A stretch of 64,000 nt of DNA from Chloroflexota bacterium (GTDB taxonomy: Bacteria; Chloroflexota; Anaerolineae; Aggregatilineales; Phototrophicaceae). The translations under genes and the position numbers were made by a program. The stretch's first letter is position 1. Each line of letters opens with the position of its first letter. The stretch lies in the NCBI GenBank assembly GCA_013388745.1, contig JACAER010000032.1:24577-88576 (forward strand), written 5' to 3'. The notes beneath the pieces were generated by a model. It worked only from the letters and a program-made list of their open reading frames with translations, did no database searches and was not told where the DNA came from. Positions 1 through 8,056 of this stretch are shown here, piece after piece.

Positions 1-948
1 GGCGAAATAGGCGCGCACCGCTTTATCGACCTCTGAGCACGGCACGCCGGGACGCATGGCTGCCAGCGCTGTGTCTTGCAGCGCCAGCATATGCTCGAAG
101 AACCATTTTTGCTCGTCGCTCGGCTGCCCCAGTATCATTGTGCGTTCCAGTTCGCAGACATAGCCCCAGACCGGCGCTGATGCCCCTGTAACCAGCACAT
201 CGCCGGGTTGAAACGTCAGGTTGAGCGCCAGCGTGTGCGGTACGGCGGCGTTGCGCCCGATCTGGCCGCGATAGCCGGCGACTGCGCCCTCGTAGTAGGC
301 GCTGTGGCCGCGATAGAGGGGGCCAATAGCGTCGAGCATAGCGCGCGTGGCCTCGCGCGAGGCACGGTTGCTGACTTCGGTTTCGCTGGCGCCGATAACC
401 GTGTAGCGCTGTAAAAGTGTGTGGGCGAGGTGCGCCCAGCGCACGCTTTCGCGCAGCAGGGCGATCTCGGCGGGGGATTTGATCGCCATCTGGTCTTCGA
501 TAAAGGGGCGCACAGCGAAAAGCTGCGCACCGGCGACGACACTGAGGGGCTGGCCGCGATAGCCGAAAACCCAGGGATAGCCGTCGTGATCGGCGGCGAT
601 CAGGCCGCCGATTCCCATGTCCTTGAGCAGGTGGACGAGCGCGAAAATCGGGTGCGAGTCGCCGGGATATTCGGGGTAAGGCTCGACACGCTCGATAAGG
701 GCGTTGGACTGCGCGTGTTCGACTTCAAGGCGCGGAACGAACAGGGCGCGCTGGCCGCTGGCGTTCATGACGAAGGCCATCGGACGTTCTGTCGGGATGA
801 AGTGAAAGCCACTGTAGTACTTGACATAATCAGGGTCGAAAAGGACGACGCCGGCGCAGCCGTTTTCGCCGAGGTGCTGTTGGAGGGCGGCGCAGCGCGC
901 GCGGTATTCGCTGTCGCTGATACGTAGCTGCGTGGTGTGGAAGATCAT
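1..948 (-). CDS. M24 family (pita-bread fold) peptidase-like protein, 3' end outside window
   Basis: The first 316 codons of a creatinase/aminopeptidase P-type protein are visible and the reading frame runs off the window edge. The start is ATG at 948 with AGGAGT seven bases upstream. Residues 1 to about 140 form the creatinase-like N-terminal domain; the catalytic domain begins near residue 155 (KSPAEIALLRES). In ordinary Xaa-Pro peptidases the first metal-binding stretch reads GD-L-VD-G followed by GY--D--RT. Here it reads GDVLVTGAS and then GYVCELERT, so the first ligand Asp is Thr and the second is Glu. The remaining His/Glu ligands lie beyond the edge. It is downstream of the ferredoxin gene on the same strand, 23 bases apart, so they are probably co-transcribed. 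Fold assignment is good; peptidase activity is doubtful. Confidence 0.85.
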   Translation of the reverse strand, partial: MIFHTTQLRISDSEYRARCAALQQHLGENGCAGVVLFDPDYVKYYSGFHFIPTERPMAFVMNASGQRALFVPRLEVEHAQSNALIERVEPYPEYPGDSHPIFALVHLLKDMGIGGLIAADHDGYPWVFGYRGQPLSVVAGAQLFAVRPFIEDQMAIKSPAEIALLRESVRWAHLAHTLLQRYTVIGASETEVSNRASREATRAMLDAIGPLYRGHSAYYEGAVAGYRGQIGRNAAVPHTLALNLTFQPGDVLVTGASAPVWGYVCELERTMILGQPSDEQKWFFEHMLALQDTALAAMRPGVPCSEVDKAVRAYFA

Positions 949-971
949 GGGCGTACTCCTTGTGGGTGTGC

Positions 972-1262
972 TCAGGATTCGAGATGGGTGGCGACCATGC
1001 GGCGCAGTTTGTCCTCGCTGAGGCCGTTGGTCACGATGTCTTCGGGATAAATAACGCAGTTGGGGCCGGCACCGCACATACTCAGGCAGCGTGCGGTTTC
1101 GAGCTTGAGCGTCGGCGTTTGCGCGTCGTCGGCGCGCCGGGTGTTGAGGTCGTCGATCAGGGTTTGCAGGATAGGCAGCAGTTTGGCAGCGCGGCGGTCG
1201 AGGTTGCAGTATTCGCCCATACAGAGGACGATACGGCGTTTGGGGCGGGGGTTTTCGGTCAT
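972..1262 (-). CDS. (2Fe-2S) ferredoxin domain protein, thioredoxin-like fold
   Basis: A small cytosolic protein of about 96 residues with a Cys-x4-Cys pair (CMGEYC) near the N-terminus and a Cys-x3-Cys pair (CLSMC) about 40 residues later. This is the cluster-binding pattern of thioredoxin-fold 2Fe-2S ferredoxins and of NuoE-type subunits. It is too short to be NuoE, so a stand-alone electron carrier is likely; its partner cannot be told. Two starts are possible, ATG at 1274 and ATG at 1262, and neither has a strong Shine-Dalgarno. The second was chosen because it begins nearer the conserved core. An extended -10 element lies just upstream at 1298-1306. The M24 gene follows on the same strand. 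Confidence 0.85.
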   Translation of the reverse strand: MTENPRPKRRIVLCMGEYCNLDRRAAKLLPILQTLIDDLNTRRADDAQTPTLKLETARCLSMCGAGPNCVIYPEDIVTNGLSEDKLRRMVATHLES

Positions 1263-1297
1263 AAGGGACGGCATTCTGTTGATTCGTTATGTGATTG

Positions 1298-1306
1298 ATT
1301 ATAACA
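1298..1306 (-). promoter_or_regulatory. extended -10 promoter element for the ferredoxin gene
   Basis: Reading the minus strand, TGTTATAAT is a perfect extended -10 (TG-N-TATAAT) 24 to 36 bases before the candidate start codons. No good -35 box stands 16-18 bases upstream, which fits the extended -10 class. The same nonamer recurs before the M23 peptidase gene. Confidence 0.45.
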
Positions 1307-1601
1307 GGATGCAGTTGCGCCGAAACATGCAGAGGGCGACAAAGCAGGCGTCGTTCTGCGTGTAATCACAGCCCTGGAGACGCAGGGAGCAGCGGGGCGG
1401 GAAGGTTTTCATGGACGACCTGTGGGCTTCAGAAACGCAGCAAAAGCGAAGGTTTCAGATGGGACGACCCATGGGGCAATTTATATGCACCTGTTTAGCT
1501 ATGGGCCGCCCCAGTCCGACATTGATACGTCAGGGGATATACGGCGCGCTTGCCAATGATCTGTGTGGACTATCGTGTCTGTGACTGAACCCCGACGACT
1601 G
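1307..1601. other. intergenic stretch with no recognised gene
   Basis: Between the ferredoxin promoter and the end of the DUF6159 gene I see no frame with a convincing protein, no RNA gene and no strong hairpin with a T-run. The short frames here are rich in Arg, Ser and Cys and look like noise. Confidence 0.6.
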
Positions 1602-2498
1602 TCAACTCGCCTGGCGCTTCGGCTTGAACGCCTGCCGAATCACTGCCGAATCAAAGTCGCCGCCCACTTCGCCATCCTGTGCGTAATGATACAACGCTGC
1701 CTGATAAATGCCTGTCAGTGCCGAACTGATCAGACCGATCACGACCAGCCCGCCGATGCCGACGATAACCACCGCCAGAATAAACGCGCCGTTCTGCGCA
1801 GTGATCGCCACGAACAGCAGCGGCATGAACACCAGCAGGATGAAGCCGGCGATAATCCAGCCAAATACCGCGCTGATGCCGATGTTGGCGACCAGATTTT
1901 CGCCCCAGGTCTTCTTGAGCAAATCCACGCTGCGCTTGACCGCGTCAACCGGCCCGATATTTTCTACCGCCAGAATCGGCACAACCAAAAAGGTCGCCAC
2001 CGTCCAGCCGAATCCCAGCATTGACGAAACGATCTGGCCGATGATACCGCCACGTTCCGAAATCGCGCGCAGCACCATGCCCACCGTCGCCGAAATCACG
2101 GCGTAACCGAAAATGTTGCCGATGCGCTGGCTGGCAATCCGAAAGCCGTCGGCCACCGTCGGGTCGCCGCCGCGCAGGCGGATCATGGCCGCGCCCACCA
2201 GCGCCGTATTGCAGAAAAACGTGACAAAATAGGTGACAACGTAGAACAGGAACATCAGGATGATGCTCGGCAGCCAGGCATCGCTGCTGACACTGGCCGT
2301 CGCGCGTCCGCCGCGTTCGCTGGCCTCCACCATCGCCTGCATAATTCCCGACGCCGCAAAGGGCACGATAAAAGTTATCATCACCACAATCGCCCCCAGC
2401 GCCGAAATCAGCGGGAACACCAGCAGCTCCTTATCCGAGCGCAGCACCTGCATACTGGCCTTCGCCAGCTCCCAACTATTCGACAAACGATCAAACAT
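1602..2498 (-). CDS. DUF6159 family integral membrane protein
   Basis: This 298-residue protein begins with the family-typical stretch FDRLSNSWELAKAS followed by a short charged turn and LLVFPLISALGAI. It has about six hydrophobic segments: around residues 28-50, 72-98, 100-120, 140-160, 205-235 and 240-265. The family is conserved in bacteria and archaea and has no established function. A strong ribosome site (AGGAGGA) sits seven bases before the ATG. It is transcribed divergently from the histidine kinase across a 233-base region that holds a long palindrome, so the two could share regulation. Family assignment is from recognised sequence; function is unknown. Confidence 0.85.
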   Translation of the reverse strand: MFDRLSNSWELAKASMQVLRSDKELLVFPLISALGAIVVMITFIVPFAASGIMQAMVEASERGGRATASVSSDAWLPSIILMFLFYVVTYFVTFFCNTALVGAAMIRLRGGDPTVADGFRIASQRIGNIFGYAVISATVGMVLRAISERGGIIGQIVSSMLGFGWTVATFLVVPILAVENIGPVDAVKRSVDLLKKTWGENLVANIGISAVFGWIIAGFILLVFMPLLFVAITAQNGAFILAVVIVGIGGLVVIGLISSALTGIYQAALYHYAQDGEVGGDFDSAVIRQAFKPKRQAS

Positions 2499-2610
2499 GG
2501 CATTTCCTCCTGATATGTGCAGTCACATGGGTTAAAACAAACATGCGCGCGATTCGATACGCACAGTCCTGCGTACAAAGAGGTGGACACCCTGCGCGAA
2601 AATTCATGAA

Positions 2611-2632
2611 TTTTTGAACACATGTTCAAAAA
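2611..2632. promoter_or_regulatory. perfect 10-bp inverted repeat, operator-like
   Basis: TTTTTGAACA and TGTTCAAAAA are perfect reverse complements separated by CA. The core GAAC-ACAT-GTTC matches the GAAC-N4-GTTC form of the Gram-positive LexA/DinR box, although the outer bases differ from that consensus. The two-base spacer suits a dimeric repressor better than a terminator. It lies between the divergent DUF6159 and histidine kinase genes. Confidence 0.55.
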
Positions 2633-2653
2633 AAAGAAATCTTAAGGTATATT
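2625..2653 (+). promoter_or_regulatory. possible promoter of the histidine kinase operon
   Basis: TTCAAA (2625-2630) and TATATT (2648-2653) are 17 bases apart. The -35 half overlaps the right arm of the palindrome at 2611-2632, so a bound repressor would occlude it. The match to consensus is moderate (4/6 and 5/6). Confidence 0.35.
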
Positions 2654-2731
2654 TGTCAAAATCTCGTTATATGCTTTAAACGGTAAGGGTGTTCCGATTG
2701 GTAATGTCACAATGTTGGAGAGAGGATCACA

Positions 2732-4270
2732 ATGATAAATGCCAGCCTAAAATCGAAGCTGTTGTTGGTTATCGGACTGCTGGTCGCGCTCATCATCGTA
2801 ATCGCTGGGGTGTTCTGGCTGGCGCTGCGCGACATCCGCTCAAATTATGACGTTTTGTCCGCTATCAACCTGCCTATTACATCCAGTCTGCAAAAACAGG
2901 CCTATTTAGGCTCGCGCATCACCTCCTCTATCAATGAGTTAATTCTCGATCTCGTCCTGACCGGGGATGCAGACGAGACAGATGAAATCGAGCAGGATGT
3001 CGCCACGCTTTCCACCGAACTCGATAATTATCGCGACCTGATTGATCAGGTCGTTATACAAGATAATGCGCCATTTCTCGCCGTCGAAACCGGCGGCCAG
3101 AGCATCGTGGCGTCGGCAGTGTCTGTACTCAGCGAAGATACCGAGGCCCTTACTGTAGAAAACTTAGTCGAGATCAGAGAAGAAATCGAAGAAATTGAGC
3201 ACAGCTTTATCACCGAGATCGAAGCGCTGATCGCGCTAGAGCAAGCCGAGCTGCTAAACAACCGGCGCAATGTCGAAAACGCGACCAACAGCGCTGTGAT
3301 TACAGTCGCGGTGATCTTCTTACTCGCCCTAGCCGCCATTCCCGCCACAATCTTGTATCTCGATCGTTCCGTGACCCAGCCGCTTAATAAGCTCATGATC
3401 GTCGTCGGCGCCTTGCGCGGCGGCAATCTGACGGTACGCAGCAAGCTCAACACACAGGATGAAATCGGCCAACTGGCGACGACCTTGAATCAACTGGCAG
3501 ACACCGTCCAGGAAAAAATCGCGGTTTCCGAAGCAGCGCGCGAGCAGGCTGAACGTTCCGACCAGGTAAAATCCGCCTTTCTGGCCAGCATGTCGCATGA
3601 ACTGCGCACCCCCCTCAATTCTATTATCAACTTTACCCGCTTCGTGGCCGATGGCGACACCGGCCCAGTCAACGAACAGCAGGCGGAGCTGCTCACCGAC
3701 GTCATCGGCAGCGCCAAACATCTGCTGGCGCTGATTAACGATGTGCTGGATATGTCGAAGATCGAAGCCGGCTCGCTCAATTTGTTTATCGAAGAGGACA
3801 TTGATCTCAAGCTGCTGTTGGAAAGTGCCTTAAGCACTGCGCGCAGCCTGCTCGCCAACAAACCTGTCCGCTTACACGCTGACATCGCCGCGGATCTGCC
3901 ATTGATGCGCGTTGATCGCCATCGTATCCTCCAGATTTTGTTAAACATTGTGTCCAACGCCTGTAAATTTACAGAGGAAGGCGAAATCCAAATTCGTGCG
4001 CAGCGCAGCGGTGACGAAGTGCTCATTTCGGTCGCCGACACCGGTCCCGGCATCGCGCCGGAAGATCAAGCGCTGGTTTTCGAGGCCTTCAAACAAACCA
4101 CCACCGGCCTGCGCCAGGCGGGCGGCACCGGCCTGGGAATGCCCATCGCTAAGAATCTGGCAGAAATACATGGTGGGCGTCTCTGGTTAGAAAGCGTAGT
4201 CGGACAGGGCGCGACGTTTTATGTCGCCCTGCCCGTTAACGCCATTGCAGCAGTGCCTGCAACGGCCTAG
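2732..4270 (+). CDS. membrane-bound sensor histidine kinase with HAMP domain
   Basis: A 512-residue inner-membrane kinase. TM1 is at about residues 10-32. An acidic, helical extracytoplasmic sensor of about 150 residues follows, then TM2 at about 188-210, HAMP at about 212-265, and a HisKA domain with the phospho-acceptor His289 in SHELRTPLN. The ATPase has an N-box (NIVSNACKF), a G1 box (DTGPGIA) and a G2 box (GGTGLGMPIAKNL). There is no receiver or Hpt domain in the protein. GAGAGGA precedes the ATG. It starts a four-gene operon in which the other three products are single receiver domains, so the phosphoryl group is probably passed to one or more of those. The stimulus cannot be inferred. 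Confidence 0.95.
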   Translation: MINASLKSKLLLVIGLLVALIIVIAGVFWLALRDIRSNYDVLSAINLPITSSLQKQAYLGSRITSSINELILDLVLTGDADETDEIEQDVATLSTELDNYRDLIDQVVIQDNAPFLAVETGGQSIVASAVSVLSEDTEALTVENLVEIREEIEEIEHSFITEIEALIALEQAELLNNRRNVENATNSAVITVAVIFLLALAAIPATILYLDRSVTQPLNKLMIVVGALRGGNLTVRSKLNTQDEIGQLATTLNQLADTVQEKIAVSEAAREQAERSDQVKSAFLASMSHELRTPLNSIINFTRFVADGDTGPVNEQQAELLTDVIGSAKHLLALINDVLDMSKIEAGSLNLFIEEDIDLKLLLESALSTARSLLANKPVRLHADIAADLPLMRVDRHRILQILLNIVSNACKFTEEGEIQIRAQRSGDEVLISVADTGPGIAPEDQALVFEAFKQTTTGLRQAGGTGLGMPIAKNLAEIHGGRLWLESVVGQGATFYVALPVNAIAAVPATA

Positions 4271-4285
4271 AAAGGAACACTATTC

Positions 4286-4699
4286 ATGGAAAACAACCAG
4301 CCCGGTATCCTGTACGTTGAAGATGATGCCCAGAGTCGCAAGCTGATGGCGATTCTGCTCAAAGGGCGCATGAAACTCACCCACGTTACCATCCTTGAAG
4401 ACAGCCAGGATTTTCTCACGCGGGTGCAGGCGCTCGAACCGAAACCTGATCTCATCCTGCTCGACATCCAGATGAAGCCATACAACGGCTTTGAGATGCT
4501 GCGGATGCTGCGTCAGCTCGACTGGATCGCCACCAGGCCAGTTGTCGCACTGACGGCCAGCGTGATGAATGAAGAAATTCAAAGCCTGCAGACGGCGGGT
4601 TTCGATGGCTGCCTCGCCAAACCGATCGATATCAGCACCTTCCCGCAGACCCTCGAGCGCATCCTGGCGGGAGAGAAAATCTGGCGCGTGCTCAACTAG
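4286..4699 (+). CDS. stand-alone response regulator receiver domain (first of three)
   Basis: 137 residues forming one CheY-like domain. The acidic pocket is E12-D13-D14, the phospho-acceptor is D60 (LLLDIQM), the switch Thr is T90 and the invariant Lys is K112 (AKPID). There is no output domain. It lies 15 bases after the kinase gene with AAAGGA before the ATG, so translation is coupled to the kinase. Its C-terminus (LAGEKIW) resembles the ends of the next two receivers. It may act by protein contact or as a phosphate shuttle. Confidence 0.93.
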   Translation: MENNQPGILYVEDDAQSRKLMAILLKGRMKLTHVTILEDSQDFLTRVQALEPKPDLILLDIQMKPYNGFEMLRMLRQLDWIATRPVVALTASVMNEEIQSLQTAGFDGCLAKPIDISTFPQTLERILAGEKIWRVLN

Positions 4700-4757
4700 C
4701 CCCACATCCTACAGAGGACTCAACTCATTAGCATCATGAAAGCGATTATTGCAAGGT

Positions 4758-5198
4758 ATGGACAACAAATCTGAAATCGGTTCGCTGCACGGTAAACATT
4801 TCTTTATCGTCGAGGACAACCTGGAAAACCGTGTCGTTTTTCAGATCACCCTGATTAAACATGGCGTGACCATGGATTTTGAGCGCTGGGGACGCAATAC
4901 GATGTTTCGGCTGGAGGGCACATCTCACGTCGATCTGATCATTCTCGACTTGATGTTAAAAGATCATATCTCTGGCCTCGATCTGTTCGATCAAATCCGC
5001 GCTGTACCGCGCTTCGCCTGGGTGCCCATCGTCGCCGTTTCCGCGATGGATCCAGTCATCGGCATCACCAAAACCCGTGCCAAAGGTTTTAACGGATTCA
5101 TCGCCAAGCCGATTGAGACACACCTCTTTCCGCAGCAGCTTGCCGCGCTGATGGCCGGCCAACCCATATGGTATGCTGGCGCAAATACAGTGCCCTAA
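4758..5198 (+). CDS. stand-alone response regulator receiver domain (second of three)
   Basis: About 146 residues with acidic residues E19-D20, phospho-acceptor D64 (ILDLML), a Ser (S95) at the switch position and K117 (AKPIE). The start is uncertain: ATG at 4758 is preferred, an in-frame TTG lies at 4749, and neither has a good Shine-Dalgarno at normal distance. That is weak compared with its neighbours and may lower its expression. It is the most diverged of the three receivers but keeps the shared C-terminal form (LMAGQPIW). No output domain. Confidence 0.9.
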   Translation: MDNKSEIGSLHGKHFFIVEDNLENRVVFQITLIKHGVTMDFERWGRNTMFRLEGTSHVDLIILDLMLKDHISGLDLFDQIRAVPRFAWVPIVAVSAMDPVIGITKTRAKGFNGFIAKPIETHLFPQQLAALMAGQPIWYAGANTVP

Positions 5199-5242
5199 GC
5201 TAAAATAGATATCACCAACTTAGCAATAATGAAAGAGGTTGT

Positions 5243-5620
5243 ATGAAGCACGCACTGGTGATTGATGATAACCCACAGAATCTGAGGGTCATGGTGCAGT
5301 TGCTCGCCAAACAGGGCGTCACCTCCACCGAAATCCTGGACTCGCGCCAACTGCCTGGTCTGCTTCCCACACTGACGCAAATTGATGTGATCTTTCTTGA
5401 CCTAGAGATGCCCGGTTTAGATGGCTACAAGGTCAAGGATTTACTGAAATCTCGTTTTAGCGCGACGCCCATCATCGCCTACACCGTGCATGTCAGCGAA
5501 ATCAACGCCGCCAGAAAACTGGGATTCGACGGTTTCCTGGGCAAGCCCCTGGATAATGTGCGTTTCCCAGACCAGCTCGCGCGCATCTTCAACGGCGAGC
5601 CGGTATGGGAACGGGGATAG
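5243..5620 (+). CDS. stand-alone response regulator receiver domain (third of three)
   Basis: 125 residues: acidic D8-D9, phospho-acceptor D53 (FLDLEMPG), T81 at the switch position and K101 (GKPLD). AAAGAGG precedes the ATG. Last gene of the kinase operon. The C-terminal helix ends FNGEPVW, matching the other two receivers. With no DNA-binding or enzymatic output in any of the three, the operon lacks a visible effector. Confidence 0.93.
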   Translation: MKHALVIDDNPQNLRVMVQLLAKQGVTSTEILDSRQLPGLLPTLTQIDVIFLDLEMPGLDGYKVKDLLKSRFSATPIIAYTVHVSEINAARKLGFDGFLGKPLDNVRFPDQLARIFNGEPVWERG

Positions 5621-5657
5621 CTGCAAGCATCTGCCAACAAAACCTGCGCCGCTTTGC

Positions 5658-6240
5658 CTAAGCGCCCGCCGCTGCGGCGCGCAGTTCCGCCGCCGTCGGT
5701 TGGCGCGAGATGCGCAGCGAGAGCCACGACGCCAGAATGCCCATCAGCGCCGCCGACAGGAAAATCAGGTGATAATCGCCCAGCCAATCGCTGAAAAAGC
5801 CGCCGGCCTGCGCCGCCACGCCTGCGCCGATCATGTGCGAACAGAAAATCCAGCCGTAGAGCGTGCTCACCGACTTGCGGCCAAAGCGCTGTGCGGTCAG
5901 ATTGATCGTCGGCGGCACGCTTGCCACCCAATCCAGCCCATAGATCACGGCGAAGATCAGCAGCCCGCGCATTTCCACCACGAAGGGCAGCGCCACCAGC
6001 GACAGCCCGCGAAAGCCGTAGTACATCGCCAGCAGCAGCCGGTTCGGTTATCGTAGCGATCGCTCAGCCAGCCGGAAACCAGCGTATCGAAGATGTTCAT
6101 GATGCCCATCAAACTGATCGCGCCAGCGCTGGCGACCGCTGTAAAGCCGTGTTCCAGCGTGTGTGGCAGCAAGATGCGTGCCGATCAGGCCATTCGTCAA
6201 TCCAGGCATAATGCAGTCTGGCGACACGAGTGTCATGCGC
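5658..6240 (-). pseudogene. decayed major facilitator superfamily (MFS) transporter
   Basis: Three pieces of one transporter lie in different frames of the minus strand. A stretch reading NGLIGTHL is near 6200, a second piece (LEHGFTAVASAG through SGWLSDRYDN) covers about 6180-6045, and a third (LLLAMYYGFRGLSL to LSLRISRQ) runs from about 6040 to the stop at 5658. Joined in order they match the last half of an MFS protein, including the SDRYD loop motif. The N-terminal half is missing. There are therefore two frameshifts, near 6185 and near 6045, plus a 5' truncation. It lies convergent with the receiver operon and back-to-back with the M23 peptidase gene. Confidence 0.75.
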
Positions 6241-6319
6241 GTTTTTCTTACATTTGTTGGATAGTTTCGATTTTCATCGAACCACCGCCGCGCCTCAAGA
6301 GCCATTTATCGCCACCTGC

Positions 6320-6328
6320 TGTTATAAT
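6320..6328 (+). promoter_or_regulatory. extended -10 promoter element for the M23 peptidase gene
   Basis: TGTTATAAT, a perfect extended -10, ends 34 bases before the TTG start. No clear -35 is seen. The surrounding CTGTTATAATC is identical to the element before the ferredoxin gene. Confidence 0.45.
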
Positions 6329-6362
6329 CGGATGCATTGACCGATGCATAGGTGAACCTGCC

Positions 6363-7904
6363 TTGAAAAAAGCGCTGCTGCTGCTTGCCTTGTCTGTCGC
6401 TGCTGTCCTCGCATTACAAATTTTTTCGCTCGCCGCGCAGGACGCGCAGTGCGGCACGGTGGACGTCATCCAATTTCCCGTCGATACCGCCACGTTCCAG
6501 ATGGTGCAGGGTTTCGGCGTGCCCAGCCCGCGCCACAACGGGCGCTATCACAGCGGTGAAGACTGGTTCGGCGGGCGCGACACCTCGCTCGGCCAGCCGG
6601 TAGAGGCGATCGCGCGCGGGCGTGTCACTTACAGTTCGCCGCGCGCCTGGGGGCGCGATGGCGGCGTCGTCATCATCGAGCATCTCATGCCCGATGGCAG
6701 CACCATTTACAGCCTGTACGGCCATCTCATGGAACGCGGCGACATCCTGTTCCCCGCGCGTTATACTTGTGTCGAAATCGGCCAGATCATCGGCGCGATT
6801 GCCGACGTGCGTCCTGCCCCACACGTGCATTTTGAGATTCGTGTCAGCGGCTCTGATCTGCCCGGCGCAGGCTACGAATGGGAAGACCCGCGCACACTCG
6901 GCCTGCGCGAACCGAGCGCCTTTATCACCGATTGGCTGGCGTGGCTCAGCGCCGCGCACGAGTGGCACATCACGTTTGCCGATGCGCCGCGCGCCGCGCC
7001 GCTACTGCTCAACGACAACAGTCTGCTGACGCTCAACGGCCCCTATTTGCGCCGCGTCCTGCCGGATGGCCGCATACTGTGGCGCAGCGCTCTGGAAAAA
7101 ACCACCGTCGGTATTGTCGGCTTTGAAGGCGCGCCGCTGCTGGTGTTCAGCGATGGCACACTTCAGCGCGTCGATTACGACGGCAATCTGGGGGAATCGT
7201 GGTCGCTGCAAACGACGTTCGACAGTCCGCCGCTGGCGCTGGGCGATGGCCGCCATGTGCTGCACACGGCGGATAACGCCTTGATCGCCGTCTCCGCCAA
7301 TTGGCGCGAAATCGTCTGGCGGCTGGAAGGCGTGCGCCCCTATCTGCGCGCTTACGCCGGCACAGATTTGCTGGCGTTTGTCAGCGTTGATCATGAGGCG
7401 CTGCTGGTTTCGCGCGAGGGACAGCGTATAGGCCGCGCCCAACTGCGCGCAGACGGCGCCTTCGCCGCCGATGTGGCCTATACGCGCGGTGGTTTGTGGC
7501 GTATCAGTCCCGACGGCGACTGGACACTGGCTGTTGATGTCGTTTCACAGTCAAACGACGCTCGTGCGCTGGCCGTGCGCGGCAGCAGCGTCTACGGCTT
7601 TGATGGCCGCGCCTTTTTTGCCTATAACGACCAACTGCTTAGCTGGCAAGCGCCGCTTTTTTCACAACAGCCATTACTGGGTTGGGCGCAGTTAACGCTG
7701 CTCGAAAATACACTCTTGCTTATCAGCGCATCCGGCCATGCTGCGGCTGTTGCTGCCGCCGATGGCACGTTCTGCGCCAGTCTGCGTGTCTGGAACACGG
7801 ATGCCCAGGCGCTGTTGTGGCATAATCTGGGCAGTGATGGTTTGCTGCGGCTCATGATCGGCAGCACGCTTTTCGCGCTCGATTGGGAAGAATTCTCCTG
7901 TTGA
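6363..7904 (+). CDS. secreted M23 (LytM-type) metallopeptidase with beta-propeller-like C-terminal region
   Basis: The chosen start is TTG at 6363: AGGTGA lies upstream at good spacing and a signal peptide follows at once (MKKALLLLALSVAAVLAL). Product about 513 residues. The M23 domain covers about residues 35-180, with zinc ligands H63 and D67 (HSGED) and the H154-V-H156 pair (HVHFEIR), plus the YGHL motif. All catalytic residues are present, so it probably cleaves peptide cross-links in the cell envelope. Residues about 200-513 are repetitive beta-strand segments (LRRVLPDGRILWR, LQRVDYDGNLGES, LWRISPDGDWTL), like a PQQ/WD-type propeller, possibly for binding. The same frame stays open upstream to 6093, but that part overlaps the MFS remnant and has no start signal. 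Confidence 0.88.
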   Translation: MKKALLLLALSVAAVLALQIFSLAAQDAQCGTVDVIQFPVDTATFQMVQGFGVPSPRHNGRYHSGEDWFGGRDTSLGQPVEAIARGRVTYSSPRAWGRDGGVVIIEHLMPDGSTIYSLYGHLMERGDILFPARYTCVEIGQIIGAIADVRPAPHVHFEIRVSGSDLPGAGYEWEDPRTLGLREPSAFITDWLAWLSAAHEWHITFADAPRAAPLLLNDNSLLTLNGPYLRRVLPDGRILWRSALEKTTVGIVGFEGAPLLVFSDGTLQRVDYDGNLGESWSLQTTFDSPPLALGDGRHVLHTADNALIAVSANWREIVWRLEGVRPYLRAYAGTDLLAFVSVDHEALLVSREGQRIGRAQLRADGAFAADVAYTRGGLWRISPDGDWTLAVDVVSQSNDARALAVRGSSVYGFDGRAFFAYNDQLLSWQAPLFSQQPLLGWAQLTLLENTLLLISASGHAAAVAAADGTFCASLRVWNTDAQALLWHNLGSDGLLRLMIGSTLFALDWEEFSC

Positions 7905-7946
7905 TAAATCCCCGTCATGGAATCTATTAAGCACTCCCTATAAAGT

Positions 7947-7974
7947 TTGCAGTTTTGTTACATCGCGCTAGAAT
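7947..7974 (+). promoter_or_regulatory. probable mscL promoter
   Basis: TTGCAG (7947-7952) and TAGAAT (7969-7974) stand 16 bases apart, about 80 bases before the mscL start. Confidence 0.4.
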
Positions 7975-8056
7975 TTACGCAGCCTGTAATTTTAGGTATT
8001 TGCGCCTGGCACGAATTTCATTATTCCCTTTGACAGCCCAAAAGGAGAAGCTGACC

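Noticed and set aside
1295..1498. A short plus-strand frame in the gap between the ferredoxin and DUF6159 genes
   Set aside because: Arg/Ser/Cys-rich, no ribosome site and runs against the ferredoxin promoter.
4736..4774. A 12-codon frame just before the second receiver gene, ending within it
   Set aside because: No ribosome site and no sequence suggesting an attenuator peptide; most likely chance.
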